NCBI RefSeq assembly: GCF_004827385.1
Contig: NZ_SRXN01000003.1
Span: 62,001 to 126,000 of the forward strand
Source: Ensifer sp. MPMI2T
GTDB taxonomy: Bacteria > Pseudomonadota > Alphaproteobacteria > Rhizobiales > Rhizobiaceae
Direction of reading: 5' to 3'
Length of the DNA stretch: 64,000 nucleotides
The notes under the pieces are model-generated. The model was given only the letters and a program-made list of their open reading frames with translations, was not told where the DNA came from and did no database searches. The translations under genes and the position numbers were made by a program. Of the stretch, positions 36,456 through 44,734 are shown in pieces. Positions within the stretch are counted from its first letter, which is position 1. The number at the start of each line of letters is the position of its first letter.

Positions 36456-37025
36456 TCACGCCTTCACGTTCGCGGTGTCGAGTTCGGCGGCAACCTCCGC
36501 CGGCGGCATTTCGTCAAGGAGGTCGTCGATTGGTTCGCCCGCCAGGCGCAGAACGATGCGCTCCAGGGCAAACAGGCTTATGAGGACGCCGCCCGCGACG
36601 AGCGGCACATAGCTCCAACCGCCGGAGATCTGCAGCGACGGCAGAATGGTGTCCCAGGTGAGGCGGACGAGCTCGATTCCGTACCAGACCATGCCGATGC
36701 CGAAGGCGAGCGCGACCAGATCCGAGATCATGCGCAGCCACTTCTTGCCGCCTTTTGGCACTACGTAGAGAAGCACGTCGAAACCGAGATGGTAGTTTTC
36801 CCTTACGCCGACCGCGGCGCCCAGGAAGATGAACCAGCTCATTAGCATGACGGCGCCGGGCTCGGTCCAGCTCGGCGAGTCATTCAATACGTAGCGGCAG
36901 AAAACCTGCCATGCGACAATAGCCGTCATCACGACAAGACCGATGCCCGCGAGCCACAGCGAGAGCGAGCTCAGCCGGGACAGCGCGCGGCCTGTTTTTG
37001 CCAATGCGGTAGACACGATCATCAT
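36456..37025 (-). CDS. TRAP transporter small permease (DctQ family), uronate block
   Basis: 189 residues with four membrane segments and the DctQ core VFCRYVLNDSPSWTEPGAVMLMSWFIFLGAAVGVRENYHLGFDVLLYVVP. It lies five bases before dctM. GAAGGA precedes two tandem ATGs (37025, 37022), of which the second is better spaced. The gap to dctP holds a rhizobial palindromic repeat. Confidence 0.9.
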   Translation of the reverse strand: MMIVSTALAKTGRALSRLSSLSLWLAGIGLVVMTAIVAWQVFCRYVLNDSPSWTEPGAVMLMSWFIFLGAAVGVRENYHLGFDVLLYVVPKGGKKWLRMISDLVALAFGIGMVWYGIELVRLTWDTILPSLQISGGWSYVPLVAGGVLISLFALERIVLRLAGEPIDDLLDEMPPAEVAAELDTANVKA

Positions 37026-37036
37026 TCCTTCAAAGA

Positions 37037-37113
37037 GACGGGCAGGCTATTCAAAGTGCTACAGCGGCCTTTGTGCGTCTCATAAGACGCGCGGCGCTGT
37101 AGGCCTGCCCGTC
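37037..37113. repeat. Rhizobial intergenic palindromic repeat element (RIME-like)
   Basis: A nested set of stems fills the dctP-dctQ gap: outer GACGGGCAGGC / GCCTGCCCGTC (11 bp), middle CTACAGCG / CGCTGTAG (8 bp), and inner GCGTCT / AGACGC around CATA. The core (CTACAGCGCCGCGCGTCTTA... AGACGC... CGCTGTAGCACTTTGAA on the minus strand) is, from memory, an abundant interspersed element in Sinorhizobium and relatives. It ends eight bases before the dctP stop side and may fold as an intercistronic RNA structure. Confidence 0.75.
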
Positions 37114-37120
37114 GGTCTCG

Positions 37121-38098
37121 TCACTGAACCGCCTGCACGTCCTCGACCATCTTCTTGAGGACCGGATCGGTGATGTGCTTTTCGTAGACCGGCTTCATGG
37201 CATCGATGAAACCCTGCTTGTCCGGGGTGGTGATCTTGGCGCCGGCCGCTTCGATCTTCGCGCGCGACTCGCTGACCTTGGCGGCCCAGAGCTCGCGCTG
37301 CTTGGCGACACTATCCTTGGCGGCCTGTTTGAAGATCTCCTGGTCTTCCGGGGTCAGCTTGTCGAAGGCGGCCTTGTTCATCACGAACACTTCCGGAAGA
37401 ATTGTGTGCTCGTCGAGCGAGTAGTTCTTGGCCACCTCAAAATGCTTGGCGGTGTCGTAGCTCGGGAAATTGTTCTCCGCGCCGTCGATGACGCCGGTTT
37501 CGATGGCGGAGTAGACTTCGCCGTAGGGCATTGGCGTGGCGTTTGCCCCGAGCGCTGCCACCATGTCGACGAAGATGTCGGACTGGATGACGCGGAACTT
37601 CAGGCCCTTCATATCGGCTACCGAAGTGATCGGCTTCTGCTTGTTGTAGAAGGAGCGCGAGCCGGCGTCGTAATAAGCAAGCACAACCAGCCCTGCGCCT
37701 TCGAAGGCCTTCTTGATCTGATCGCCGATCGCGCCGTCCATGACCTTGTGCATGTGTTCTTCCGAACGGAAGAGATAGGGCAGCGCCGGAACGATCGATT
37801 CCTTCACGGTGCCGTTGAAGGGCGCCATCGATACGCGGTTCAGCTCGATCACGCCGGAGCGCACCTGCTCGATCGTGTCCTTTTCCTCGCCAAGCTGCGC
37901 GGAATGATAGACCTCGACGGCGTAGCGGCCGCCGGTGCGCTCCTTGACCAGCTCACCGAAATATTTGACCCCCTCGACCGTCGGATACCCGTCCGGATGC
38001 GTGTCGGACGAGCGAAGCACCGTCTGGGCGCTGGCCGCACTAGCCATGAATGAAGCGGCAACCAAGAGACCCGCCGCCAGTTTAACTAAGGTTTTCAT
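37121..38098 (-). CDS. TRAP transporter solute-binding protein (DctP family), uronate block
   Basis: 325 residues with a signal peptide ([25 protein letters not shown]). DctP markers: [46 protein letters not shown] with the carboxylate-binding arginine, and [35 protein letters not shown] precedes the ATG. It heads the intact operon dctP-dctQ-dctM-gntR-kduI-kduD-kdgF. A decayed uxaC lies just upstream on the same strand, supporting a hexuronate ligand. Confidence 0.92.
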   Translation of the reverse strand: MKTLVKLAAGLLVAASFMASAASAQTVLRSSDTHPDGYPTVEGVKYFGELVKERTGGRYAVEVYHSAQLGEEKDTIEQVRSGVIELNRVSMAPFNGTVKESIVPALPYLFRSEEHMHKVMDGAIGDQIKKAFEGAGLVVLAYYDAGSRSFYNKQKPITSVADMKGLKFRVIQSDIFVDMVAALGANATPMPYGEVYSAIETGVIDGAENNFPSYDTAKHFEVAKNYSLDEHTILPEVFVMNKAAFDKLTPEDQEIFKQAAKDSVAKQRELWAAKVSESRAKIEAAGAKITTPDKQGFIDAMKPVYEKHITDPVLKKMVEDVQAVQ

Positions 38099-38181
38099 GC
38101 TTTCCTCCCGTTTCGCATGATTTGATGTCTCATCGCGGTTCGCCTGCTTTGCGAGCCCTCAGGCAATTCCCGCTCGAGCTC

Positions 38182-38426
38182 TTACGCCCGTTCCTCCCTG
38201 AGGCGGTGTCGCGCGACGACACGCGCGAGAAGCGTGCACTCCACCCGGCGCGCAATATCGCGGCGCGCGGGGATGGCAGAAACGCTCGGGTGTCGTCATT
38301 GAAGCGGCGCATGCCTTCCAGACTATTGCGGAGTTGCAGGCCGTTGACCTCGGCATAGAGGCTGCGGGCAAGGGCGCGTGTGCACTCTCCCGGAAACAGA
38401 AGATCTAGATCGATCATCCCCTGCAT
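38182..38426 (-). pseudogene. uxaC: Decayed glucuronate/galacturonate isomerase (joined N- and C-terminal fragments)
   Basis: From the ATG at 38426, DLDLLFPGECTRALARSLYAEV matches the start of UxaC. It then jumps to SLEGMRRF and NDDTRAFL, both normally near the C-terminus of a ~470-residue protein. A one-base frameshift after NDDTRAFL is needed to continue as IPARRDIARRVECTLLARV..ARHRLREERA and a TAA at 38182. So about 380-400 codons have been deleted in at least two events and one base lost. GGAGGAG still precedes the start. UxaC would convert the imported hexuronate to fructuronate/tagaturonate. The gene once headed the TRAP operon; its loss leaves the KduI route intact. Confidence 0.85.
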
Positions 38427-38484
38427 TTTGACCCGCTCCTCCAACAGGCTCTTTATGGCTAGAGCTTGTAAGGCATAATGTCAA

Positions 38485-38509
38485 CATACCAAATTTATCA
38501 AGTTGTATG
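38485..38509. promoter_or_regulatory. Candidate GntR operator pair between uxaC remnant and Gfo/Idh gene
   Basis: CATACCAAATTTATCAAGTTGTATG contains facing copies of TNGTATG (CATAC and GTATG ends, 15 bases between). The copies continue as TGGTATGTTGA on the minus strand and TTGTATGATGA on the plus strand. The region separates the minus-strand uronate operon from the plus-strand dehydrogenase, so it is a reasonable target for the GntR at 34399-35160. Confidence 0.5.
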
Positions 38510-38619
38510 ATGAATTTCTTGCGCTCGGACGATATCCCGTCGTAAACAGAGCTCAGAAGAAAGCGCGTGGGGATGCGTCATGCGCACGCTTTGAATTCTT
38601 GGCTGAAGGACGGACCGAA

Positions 38620-39639
38620 ATGGCAAAGCCGTGCACTGGTCTCATAGGGCTCGGCATGGCGGCGGCGCCGCATGCCAAAAGCCTGCTCGACCTCAAGGAC
38701 AGGGTTGAGGTCGCTGCCGCTTTCAGCCCGACTCCTGCGAGGCGAAAAACATTTTCGGAGACCTATGGTTTCGCGACCTGTGACGCCGCCGAAACGATAT
38801 TCCGTGATCCGTCGATAGCCGCGGTCATGGTGCTGACGCCACCCAATACGCACCTTGAGCTCGTGCGGCGGGCCGCCGAAGCCGGTAAGCATGTGCTACT
38901 CGAAAAGCCACTGGAGGTCACGCAGGAGCGTGCGGAGGCGCTAGTCGAGACGGCGGAGCGCGCCGGCATAAAGCTCGGCATCGTGTTCCAGCACCGCTTC
39001 CGCCCTGTCAGCGAAGCGCTTGCGAAACTGATCGGTGAGGGGCGCCTAGGCGAGATCGTCAGTGCTTCGGCGCGTCTCCACAACTGGCGGCCACAAAGCT
39101 ATTACGATCAGCCGGGACGCGGCACGCGCGCTCGCGATGGCGGTGGCGTGCTTCTTACCCAGGCCATCCACACGCTTGATCTTTTGGTCTCGCTCGCCGG
39201 CCTTCCGGAGGAGGTCACAGCCTATGCGGCAACCAGCAAGGTGCACCGCATGGAGACCGAGGACCTCGCAATGGCGACCATCCGTTTCGCAAACGGAGCG
39301 ATCGGATCGGTAAGTGCTACGACCTGCGCCTATCCCGGTTATCCGGACGAGATCGACATCATCGGCACGCGCGGCATGGCACGTCTCGGCGGGCGAAGCC
39401 TTGTCGCTTCCTTCCAGGATGGCACGGAATTATCACTCGAAGACGAAGCCGCCGGCGGTGCCGGCGCCGATCCCATGGCCTTCCCGCACCACCATCATCG
39501 TGCGGTCCTCGCCGATTTCCTCGATGCCGTCGAGGCTGGACGAGAGCCACGTGTGAACGGGCGCGAGGCGTTGAAGGTTCACCGCCTTATCAACGCAATT
39601 CTCTCCTCCGCCGAAAGCGGCCAGCCGCAACGTCTCTGA
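38620..39639 (+). CDS. Gfo/Idh/MocA-family NAD(P)-dependent sugar oxidoreductase
   Basis: 339 residues. Rossmann start GLIGLGMAAAPHAKSL and the family motif AGKHVLLEKPLEVT (EKP lysine) are present. The C-terminal beta-sheet domain has QHRFRPVSEALAKL, DGGGVLLTQAIHTLDLL (conserved His) and FPHHHHRAVLADFLDAVEAGREP. ATG 38620 follows AAGGA; upstream codons give no family match. It faces away from the uronate operon and shares its control region, so a role in oxidation of a uronate, galactose or related sugar is likely. The exact substrate cannot be told. Confidence 0.85.
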   Translation: MAKPCTGLIGLGMAAAPHAKSLLDLKDRVEVAAAFSPTPARRKTFSETYGFATCDAAETIFRDPSIAAVMVLTPPNTHLELVRRAAEAGKHVLLEKPLEVTQERAEALVETAERAGIKLGIVFQHRFRPVSEALAKLIGEGRLGEIVSASARLHNWRPQSYYDQPGRGTRARDGGGVLLTQAIHTLDLLVSLAGLPEEVTAYAATSKVHRMETEDLAMATIRFANGAIGSVSATTCAYPGYPDEIDIIGTRGMARLGGRSLVASFQDGTELSLEDEAAGGAGADPMAFPHHHHRAVLADFLDAVEAGREPRVNGREALKVHRLINAILSSAESGQPQRL

Positions 39640-39810
39640 AACAGCTTCCACGCTTCAAGATTCAGCCGGCAGAGAAATGCTCGGGGAAATCGCTTAAATT
39701 GTCGGTCGCGATGAAGCGGCCGGCATCTTGTCGTGCCAGGCGAGGGCAGCTTCCGCTGTGGATTCCGATCATCCGGGTTGGCGCCCTCAAAGAGGTCCTT
39801 GCGAAACCGG

Positions 39811-40047
39811 TCAAGGCGCGCGGTCGGTAAGGGCGTCGGCTCCCTCCTGAGACGCGCAATGCGCACAGCAATAGATAGTGTCGCCCTGCTCGACTCCATG
39901 CCCGACGATTCGCACGCCGCAATGCGGGCATGTCGGAGCAAGTTTCTGGATAGCGCATTCGAAACTGTCGAAAGTGTAGGTTTGATCCCCCAGATTCACC
40001 TGGAAAGCCTTATCATAGTCATTGCCGCACTGGTCGCATCTGGCCAT
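39811..40047 (-). CDS. Small cysteine-rich zinc-ribbon protein
   Basis: 78 residues with four CxxC-like pairs: CDQC at the start, FEC, CPHC, and YCCAHC near the end. This pattern suggests two small zinc knuckles. It resembles short proteins annotated in rhizobia and actinobacteria as prokaryotic metallothionein-like; function is unknown. The ATG at 40047 has a perfect AAGGAGGATATAACC upstream, which supports real translation. It lies 55 bases after the NDUFA9-like gene on the same strand. Confidence 0.8.
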   Translation of the reverse strand: MARCDQCGNDYDKAFQVNLGDQTYTFDSFECAIQKLAPTCPHCGVRIVGHGVEQGDTIYCCAHCASQEGADALTDRAP

Positions 40048-40102
40048 GGTTATATCCTCCTTTTCAGTCGGACCAACCTCGCAGGCACCGTAAGGTTCCG
40101 GC

Positions 40103-41041
40103 TCAAGCCTCATGCTCGATCATGCGGATGACCGCCTCGATGCCACGGGGTTGGATATCCAGTTCTTTGAGGCCCGGCAGATCCTTTGCCGCGACGTTGT
40201 CAAGACGCATGAGATCGACCTGATTGCGCGTCAGGGACGCGGCGGGAAGAAATTCCGTGGCAGTCGCCAATATGCTCCATACCGCGAATGGCACGGGCAC
40301 CGTCCTTACCCGCACCTTGAGTTGGGTGGCGATCTCCCGGACGAGCTCCCGATAGGAATAAATGCGCGGACCGGCGCACTCGAAAATCGAAGCATCGGTA
40401 GAATTCTGCCCCAGGGCCAAGCGGCGCACGGCTTCCGCCACGTCCTCGACATAGACCGGTTGCAGCAGCGTGCTGCCTTCGCCGAACAGCGGATAGATCG
40501 GGAGGAGGCGTACCAGCCTCGCGATCGTTGTGATGAACGCGTCATCGGGTCCAGTCATGACAGAGGGACGCACGATCACCGCGCCCGGAAACGCCGCCTT
40601 CACCGCCTCCTCGCCGCGGCCCCGGGCCTGAATGTAAGGCGAACGGGACTTTGCATCCGATCCAATGCCCGAAATCTGGATGAATCTTTCGACGCCTGCA
40701 TCCCGTGAAGCGGCCGCCAGATCGGCCGCGGCTTCTACATGGACACGCTCGAAGGTCTGCTCACCGCGCTCGACATAAAGGCTGACCGCGTTCACAACCG
40801 CGCGAGATCCGCCCACCGCAGCGGCCATCGAGGATGGGTCCAATATGTCGGCCTCGATCTGCTGAGGTGGCCTCTTGCCGGACGCGTTATCCAACTTGTT
40901 CCTGTACGGATGACGCGAGACGGCACGTGCAACGACAGCCTTGTCCAGAAGACGGCTCACAATCCGCCGCCCAAGGAAGCCGGTTCCGCCGAACACCGTC
41001 ACAACGTTCTTATCGACTGGATCATTTGGTTGGTTGATCAT
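40103..41041 (-). CDS. NAD(P)H-binding protein, complex I NDUFA9-like family
   Basis: 312 residues from ATG 41041. N-terminal extended-SDR Rossmann motif VTVFGGTGFLGRRIVSRLL; later ERFIQISGIGSDAKSRSPYIQARGRGEEAV and TGPDDAFITTIARLVRLLPIYPLFGEGSTLLQPVYVEDVAEAV, typical of NDUFA9-like or NmrA-like proteins that bind NAD(P)H as structural or sensing subunits. Many alphaproteobacteria carry such a gene with an assembly role. No ribosome site stands out. A TGA-to-ATG space links it to the zinc-ribbon gene. Confidence 0.83.
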   Translation of the reverse strand: MINQPNDPVDKNVVTVFGGTGFLGRRIVSRLLDKAVVARAVSRHPYRNKLDNASGKRPPQQIEADILDPSSMAAAVGGSRAVVNAVSLYVERGEQTFERVHVEAAADLAAASRDAGVERFIQISGIGSDAKSRSPYIQARGRGEEAVKAAFPGAVIVRPSVMTGPDDAFITTIARLVRLLPIYPLFGEGSTLLQPVYVEDVAEAVRRLALGQNSTDASIFECAGPRIYSYRELVREIATQLKVRVRTVPVPFAVWSILATATEFLPAASLTRNQVDLMRLDNVAAKDLPGLKELDIQPRGIEAVIRMIEHEA

Positions 41042-41303
41042 CGTAGCTAGGCTTGGCGACACGTCGCCGGTCGCGTTCTGCGCGTTCGGGACATGCTTTT
41101 TCCAACCCAACACCCGTCAAGGGCCGATGTTCCGCGTATTGCCGCTCTTGGCTTCAACACAACAAGAATGTCACGATCTCAGCCTGCCGAGGAACGTCGC
41201 GAGCAGTCGCGCGATCGTGAATGAGCGATTGCCATTCTCGTCATTGCCGCGAAGTACACAGTGGTAACGTAATGGTTGCGACCTCAGCCGCGGGAGGGTG
41301 ATC

Positions 41304-42272
41304 ATGCGCAGCCTCATTCGTATCGTCGTTATCGCCGCCGCCGGCCTTGCCGCCATCTCGGCTTTCGCGCAAGAACGGCAGGTCTACGACCTGCCGCAGG
41401 GCGCGCACCCCCACGATGTCGCACCCGCGCCGGACGGAAGTGTCTGGTACACGGCCCAGCACCAGGGCGCGCTTGGCATCCTTGATCCCGAGACTGGCAA
41501 GGTCCGCCAGGTGCCGCTCGGCGAAGGCTCCAGCCCGCACGGTGTCATCCAGGGGCCGGATGGCGCGGCATGGATCACCGACGGCGGCCTCAATGCCATC
41601 GTGCGCTTCGACCCGAAGACCGAGAAGACCACAGTCTGGGCGCTGCCGCAGGACATCGCCTATGCCAATCTCAATACGGGCGCCTTCGATCGCGACGGCA
41701 TCTTCTGGTTCACGGGACAGAACGGAATATACGGGAGACTCGATCCCGCGACGGGCGACATGAAAGTCTTTGAGGCTCCGGAGGGACGCGGTCCCTACGG
41801 CATTGCTGCGACCCCGGCCGGAGACGTCTATTTCGTGTCGCTGGCCGGCAGCTACTTGGCAAGGATCGACCATGAGAGCGGTGGAGCGGAGGTGATCGAA
41901 CCCCCGACCAAAAACCAGGGCGCGCGCCGCGTCTGGTCGGACAGCCAGGGGCGGCTCTGGATCTCCGAATGGAACTCGGGACAGGTGTCAATGTATGATC
42001 CGCGCGATAAGAGTTGGAAGGCCTGGCGGGTGCCCGGCGACGATCCGCGCGTCTACGCGGTCTATGTGGACGAGCGCGATGTCGCCTGGGTCTCGGATTT
42101 TGGCGGGAATGCGATCCATGCCTTCGATCCACGTACAGAGAAATTCACGACCTTTCCCAAGTCTCAGGAAGGCGCCAATGTCCGCCAGATAAACGGCCGG
42201 AAGGGTGAGGTTTGGCTGCCCGAGTCCGGCGCCGACCGGTTGATCGTGATCCGCACCGATCAGACCGAATGA
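41304..42272 (+). CDS. Secreted Vgb-like beta-propeller protein (virginiamycin B lyase / SMP-30 fold)
   Basis: 322 residues with a signal peptide (MRSLIRIVVIAAAGLAAISAFAQ). The mature part is a repeated propeller: GAHPHDVAPAPDGSVWYTAQHQGALGILDPETGKV, then SSPHGVIQGPDGAAWITDGG and so on, with Vgb-like His and Trp spacing. True Vgb linearises streptogramin B but is cytoplasmic; here the export signal and a coupled cytochrome suggest a periplasmic lactonase, lyase or scaffold. ATG 41304 follows GGAGGG; a GTG six bases earlier is possible. The stop overlaps the next gene. Confidence 0.8.
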   Translation: MRSLIRIVVIAAAGLAAISAFAQERQVYDLPQGAHPHDVAPAPDGSVWYTAQHQGALGILDPETGKVRQVPLGEGSSPHGVIQGPDGAAWITDGGLNAIVRFDPKTEKTTVWALPQDIAYANLNTGAFDRDGIFWFTGQNGIYGRLDPATGDMKVFEAPEGRGPYGIAATPAGDVYFVSLAGSYLARIDHESGGAEVIEPPTKNQGARRVWSDSQGRLWISEWNSGQVSMYDPRDKSWKAWRVPGDDPRVYAVYVDERDVAWVSDFGGNAIHAFDPRTEKFTTFPKSQEGANVRQINGRKGEVWLPESGADRLIVIRTDQTE

Positions 42273-42649
42273 GGTTTGCGATTACAGCTGCAGCACTTCT
42301 TGTTTCGGCAGTTGCTGACGGCTCCGCGCAAGAGGTGCGCGACCCGGGCGAGCGGGCGTTTCTCCAGTGTTATTCCTGTCACTCCGTCCAGGCGGGCGAG
42401 ACGAAGGGCCTGCAAGGTCCCAATCTCTCCGGCATCGTGGGCAGACCCATCGCGGCCCAGCCGGGATTTAAGTATTCGCCGGCCATGCGCGCTTTCGCCA
42501 AAGAGCAGGGTTTCTGGAGTCCGGCCTTGCTCGACCGTTTCATTGCCGAACCCGAACACGTCGTCCCCGGCACGGCGATGTCGGGCTATCCTGGACTTGC
42601 AGACAACCATGCCCGCAAGGCACTTATGGAATTCCTAAAATCGCATTGA
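42269..42649 (+). CDS. Periplasmic c-type cytochrome
   Basis: 126 residues with a signal peptide (MRFAITAAALLVSAVADGSAQ), the haem site CYSCH and a distal methionine in GTAMSGYPG. Class I small cytochrome c. Its ATG overlaps the stop of the propeller gene (ATGA), so it is made with it. It is probably the electron acceptor of a nearby periplasmic dehydrogenase, for instance the molybdenum hydroxylase at 44274-46972. Length is normal. Confidence 0.88.
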   Translation: MRFAITAAALLVSAVADGSAQEVRDPGERAFLQCYSCHSVQAGETKGLQGPNLSGIVGRPIAAQPGFKYSPAMRAFAKEQGFWSPALLDRFIAEPEHVVPGTAMSGYPGLADNHARKALMEFLKSH

Positions 42650-42715
42650 GGGCGTTGATTCACTTCGGTGTGCGGCGGCGGTCAGCGCGACGCCGCGCTG
42701 TTCTTCGCGCTAGGC

Positions 42716-43108
42716 TCACGGATTCCAGCCGCCACTGCCATAGGGACGCGTGATGATTTCGAGCAAATGGCCGTTCGGGTCTTCGAAATAGAGACCGCGT
42801 CCACCATCGTGGTCATTGGTCTCGCCTGGCTTTCTCTGGCCGGGATCAGCCCAGTAGCGCAGGTCCCGCTCGCGAATTCGATCGAAAATCGCGTCGAATT
42901 CGGCATCGCCGACGAGAAAGGCGTAGTGTTGGCGCACGCTCTCACCTTCGGCATCCATATAGTCGAGATTGGCGTCGTTGTCAGTGGTAACCATGTGGAA
43001 GGGCCCCCAGCGCCGTGGCGCTGGCAATCCTAGCATGTCAGCCAGGAAATCTGCCGAGGCCTTACTGTCTTGAGCCCACACGATCGTATGATTGAAGTGG
43101 ATGGCCAT
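42716..43108 (-). CDS. Glyoxalase/bleomycin resistance/dioxygenase (VOC) family protein
   Basis: 130 residues. Two VOC beta-alpha-beta units: FNHTIVWAQDSKASADFLADMLGLPAPRRWGPFHMV and GRGLYFEDPNGHLLEIITRPYG, with metal-binding His near the start, His in QHYAF and Glu in LLEI. The family includes ring-cleaving dioxygenases and antibiotic-resistance proteins; the substrate is unknown. ATG 43108 is preferred to an upstream in-frame ATG at 43144. It lies after the LysR gene on the same strand. Confidence 0.83.
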   Translation of the reverse strand: MAIHFNHTIVWAQDSKASADFLADMLGLPAPRRWGPFHMVTTDNDANLDYMDAEGESVRQHYAFLVGDAEFDAIFDRIRERDLRYWADPGQRKPGETNDHDGGRGLYFEDPNGHLLEIITRPYGSGGWNP

Positions 43109-43210
43109 CTTGGTCTCGCGGAAACAAGGCGGAGCTTCAAACACGATAGTCGTCCGGTTAACACCCCCGCCCGCCCCTTGTTCCGGACCTCGGGATCGCT
43201 TTCTCCAATA

Positions 43211-44107
43211 TCAGACAGCGTGGAGCCGCAACGCATCGACCACGACCTTGAATGCTGGGGAGTTCTGATGTCGGCTTGGATAATAGATGTAGTACCCGGC
43301 GAAAGGAGGCGACCAGGACTCGAGCAGGGGTACCAAGCGCCCCGCTCTGATGTGTTCCATGACAAGGTCGTCCGGCACATAACCTATGCCGTGACCTTTC
43401 AGGGCGGCATCGACTATGGAGTAGGAGCTATTGAAGGTTAATTGCCCGTCGACCCTGACGCGAAGCTCTTGCCCGTCCTTCTCGAACTCCCAGACATAAA
43501 GCCCACCGCTCGTTGTCTGGCGCTGGTTGATGCAGTTGTGCTGGATCAGTTCCTGGGGATGGCGCGGTAGCGGGCGGTTTGTCAGATATTCAGGCGACGC
43601 GACAGCCAGAAGGCGCCAGTCCGGTCCGATCCGGACCGCGATCATGTCCTTTTCGATGCTCTCGCCGAGGCGAATGCCTGCGTCAAACCCATCTTCGACG
43701 ATATTCCGCAAGCCATTGTCCCTGCTGAGTTCAAGCTTGATGTCGGGATACTGCGAGAGGATCGGCTCCAGTTTGGGCCAGACCAGGCTCTCCAAAGCGT
43801 GGTCGGACAGCGTGATCCTGATCGTGCCGGACGGCTTGTCGCGAAGGGCAGTGAGCGCCGTCAGGTCATCGCGTATGGCGGCTACCCGCGGCGCCAGCGA
43901 ATGCAGCAAGCGCTCGCCAGCTTCCGTCAATGCAACGCTCCGGGTGGTACGGGCCAACAGCCTGAGGCCCATGCGCGTTTCCAGGCGCTTGATCGTGTGG
44001 CTCAGCGTCGACTGGGTTATGCCGAGCTTGGCAGCCGCCTTCGTGAAACTGCGCTCCTCCGCCACGGCCAGGAACCATAGCAGGTCATTGAAGTCTTCCT
44101 TGGCCAT
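43211..44107 (-). CDS. LysR-family regulator of the molybdenum hydroxylase unit
   Basis: 298 residues. HTH: DFNDLLWFLAVAEERSFTKAAAKLGITQSTLSHTIKRLETRMGLRLLARTTRSVALTEAGE. The effector domain has GTIRITLSDHAL, LELSRDNGLRNIVEDGFDAGIRLGESIEKDMIAVRIG and NCINQRQTTSG. This is the YafC/CrgA-like subgroup that often lies beside aldehyde or quinone oxidoreductases. It diverges from the [2Fe-2S] subunit gene, so it probably controls 44274-47343. ATG 44107 is used; a GTG directly before it is in frame. Confidence 0.88.
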   Translation of the reverse strand: MAKEDFNDLLWFLAVAEERSFTKAAAKLGITQSTLSHTIKRLETRMGLRLLARTTRSVALTEAGERLLHSLAPRVAAIRDDLTALTALRDKPSGTIRITLSDHALESLVWPKLEPILSQYPDIKLELSRDNGLRNIVEDGFDAGIRLGESIEKDMIAVRIGPDWRLLAVASPEYLTNRPLPRHPQELIQHNCINQRQTTSGGLYVWEFEKDGQELRVRVDGQLTFNSSYSIVDAALKGHGIGYVPDDLVMEHIRAGRLVPLLESWSPPFAGYYIYYPSRHQNSPAFKVVVDALRLHAV

Positions 44108-44273
44108 CACTCACAGTCCAGATACTCGTTTTCGATTTATGGCTAGCGTCGATAAATTTAAGTGAGCTAGGCCTACTAATCCATAGGAATTGCTTTTGCT
44201 ACCGTCCTCCCTCTGAAACGGTCCGCTCTGTTTCGACACCCGTTTTCGCGCAAACTGCATTGAGGACACCGCC

Positions 44274-44720
44274 ATGGAACTCACCATCAATGGGACGAAA
44301 CATCAGGTCGATATCGAGCCGGAGACGCCGTTGCTCTGGGTTCTTCGTGACGAACTCGGGATGACTGGGACCAGATATGGTTGCGGTCTTGCGCAGTGTG
44401 GCGCCTGCACGGTCATCGTCGATGGCCAGGCGACGCGCTCCTGTGTCACGCCGGTCGAGAGCGTCGCGGGGTCCGAGATCATGACTATCGAAGCCATCAC
44501 GGAAGACTCCGTCGGCCAGAAGGTCGTCGAAGCGTGGGTTTCCAATCAAGTACCGCAATGTGGCTACTGCCAGTCGGGCCAGGTGATGGCGGCAACGGCG
44601 CTCTTGAAGCAGAGCCCTCAACCGACCGACGAGGACATCGCCGCGGCGATGGTCAATCTCTGTCGCTGTGGCACCTACAACGCAATCGCGGCTGCTGTCC
44701 GGCAGGCTGCTCAGGCTTGA
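44274..44720 (+). CDS. Molybdenum hydroxylase [2Fe-2S] subunit (IorA/CoxS type)
   Basis: 148 residues. The plant ferredoxin-type cluster is GCGLAQCGACTVIVDGQATRSC; the second, alpha-helical cluster is CGYCQSGQVM...CRCGTY. It carries electrons from the molybdopterin subunit encoded next. AGGA lies eight bases before the ATG. It has no signal peptide, so it is probably carried across the membrane with its Tat-tagged partner. A separate FAD subunit is absent, as in IorAB-type enzymes. Confidence 0.92.
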   Translation: MELTINGTKHQVDIEPETPLLWVLRDELGMTGTRYGCGLAQCGACTVIVDGQATRSCVTPVESVAGSEIMTIEAITEDSVGQKVVEAWVSNQVPQCGYCQSGQVMAATALLKQSPQPTDEDIAAAMVNLCRCGTYNAIAAAVRQAAQA

Positions 44721-44734
44721 TTGAAAGGTCCGCT

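Noticed and set aside
34670-36583. A 637-codon plus-strand frame over the TRAP dctM and GntR genes
   Set aside because: Highly charged, His/Asp/Glu-rich antisense product typical of sequence opposite a membrane protein gene.
39640-39810. Possible coding frame between the Gfo/Idh gene and the zinc-ribbon gene
   Set aside because: Short frames are Arg-rich and lack ribosome sites; they read as non-coding.
41042-41303. Possible small RNA or gene in the 262-base gap before the propeller gene
   Set aside because: Only a short GGCGAC-AC-GTCGCC palindrome and no convincing frame or promoter; I see nothing firm here.
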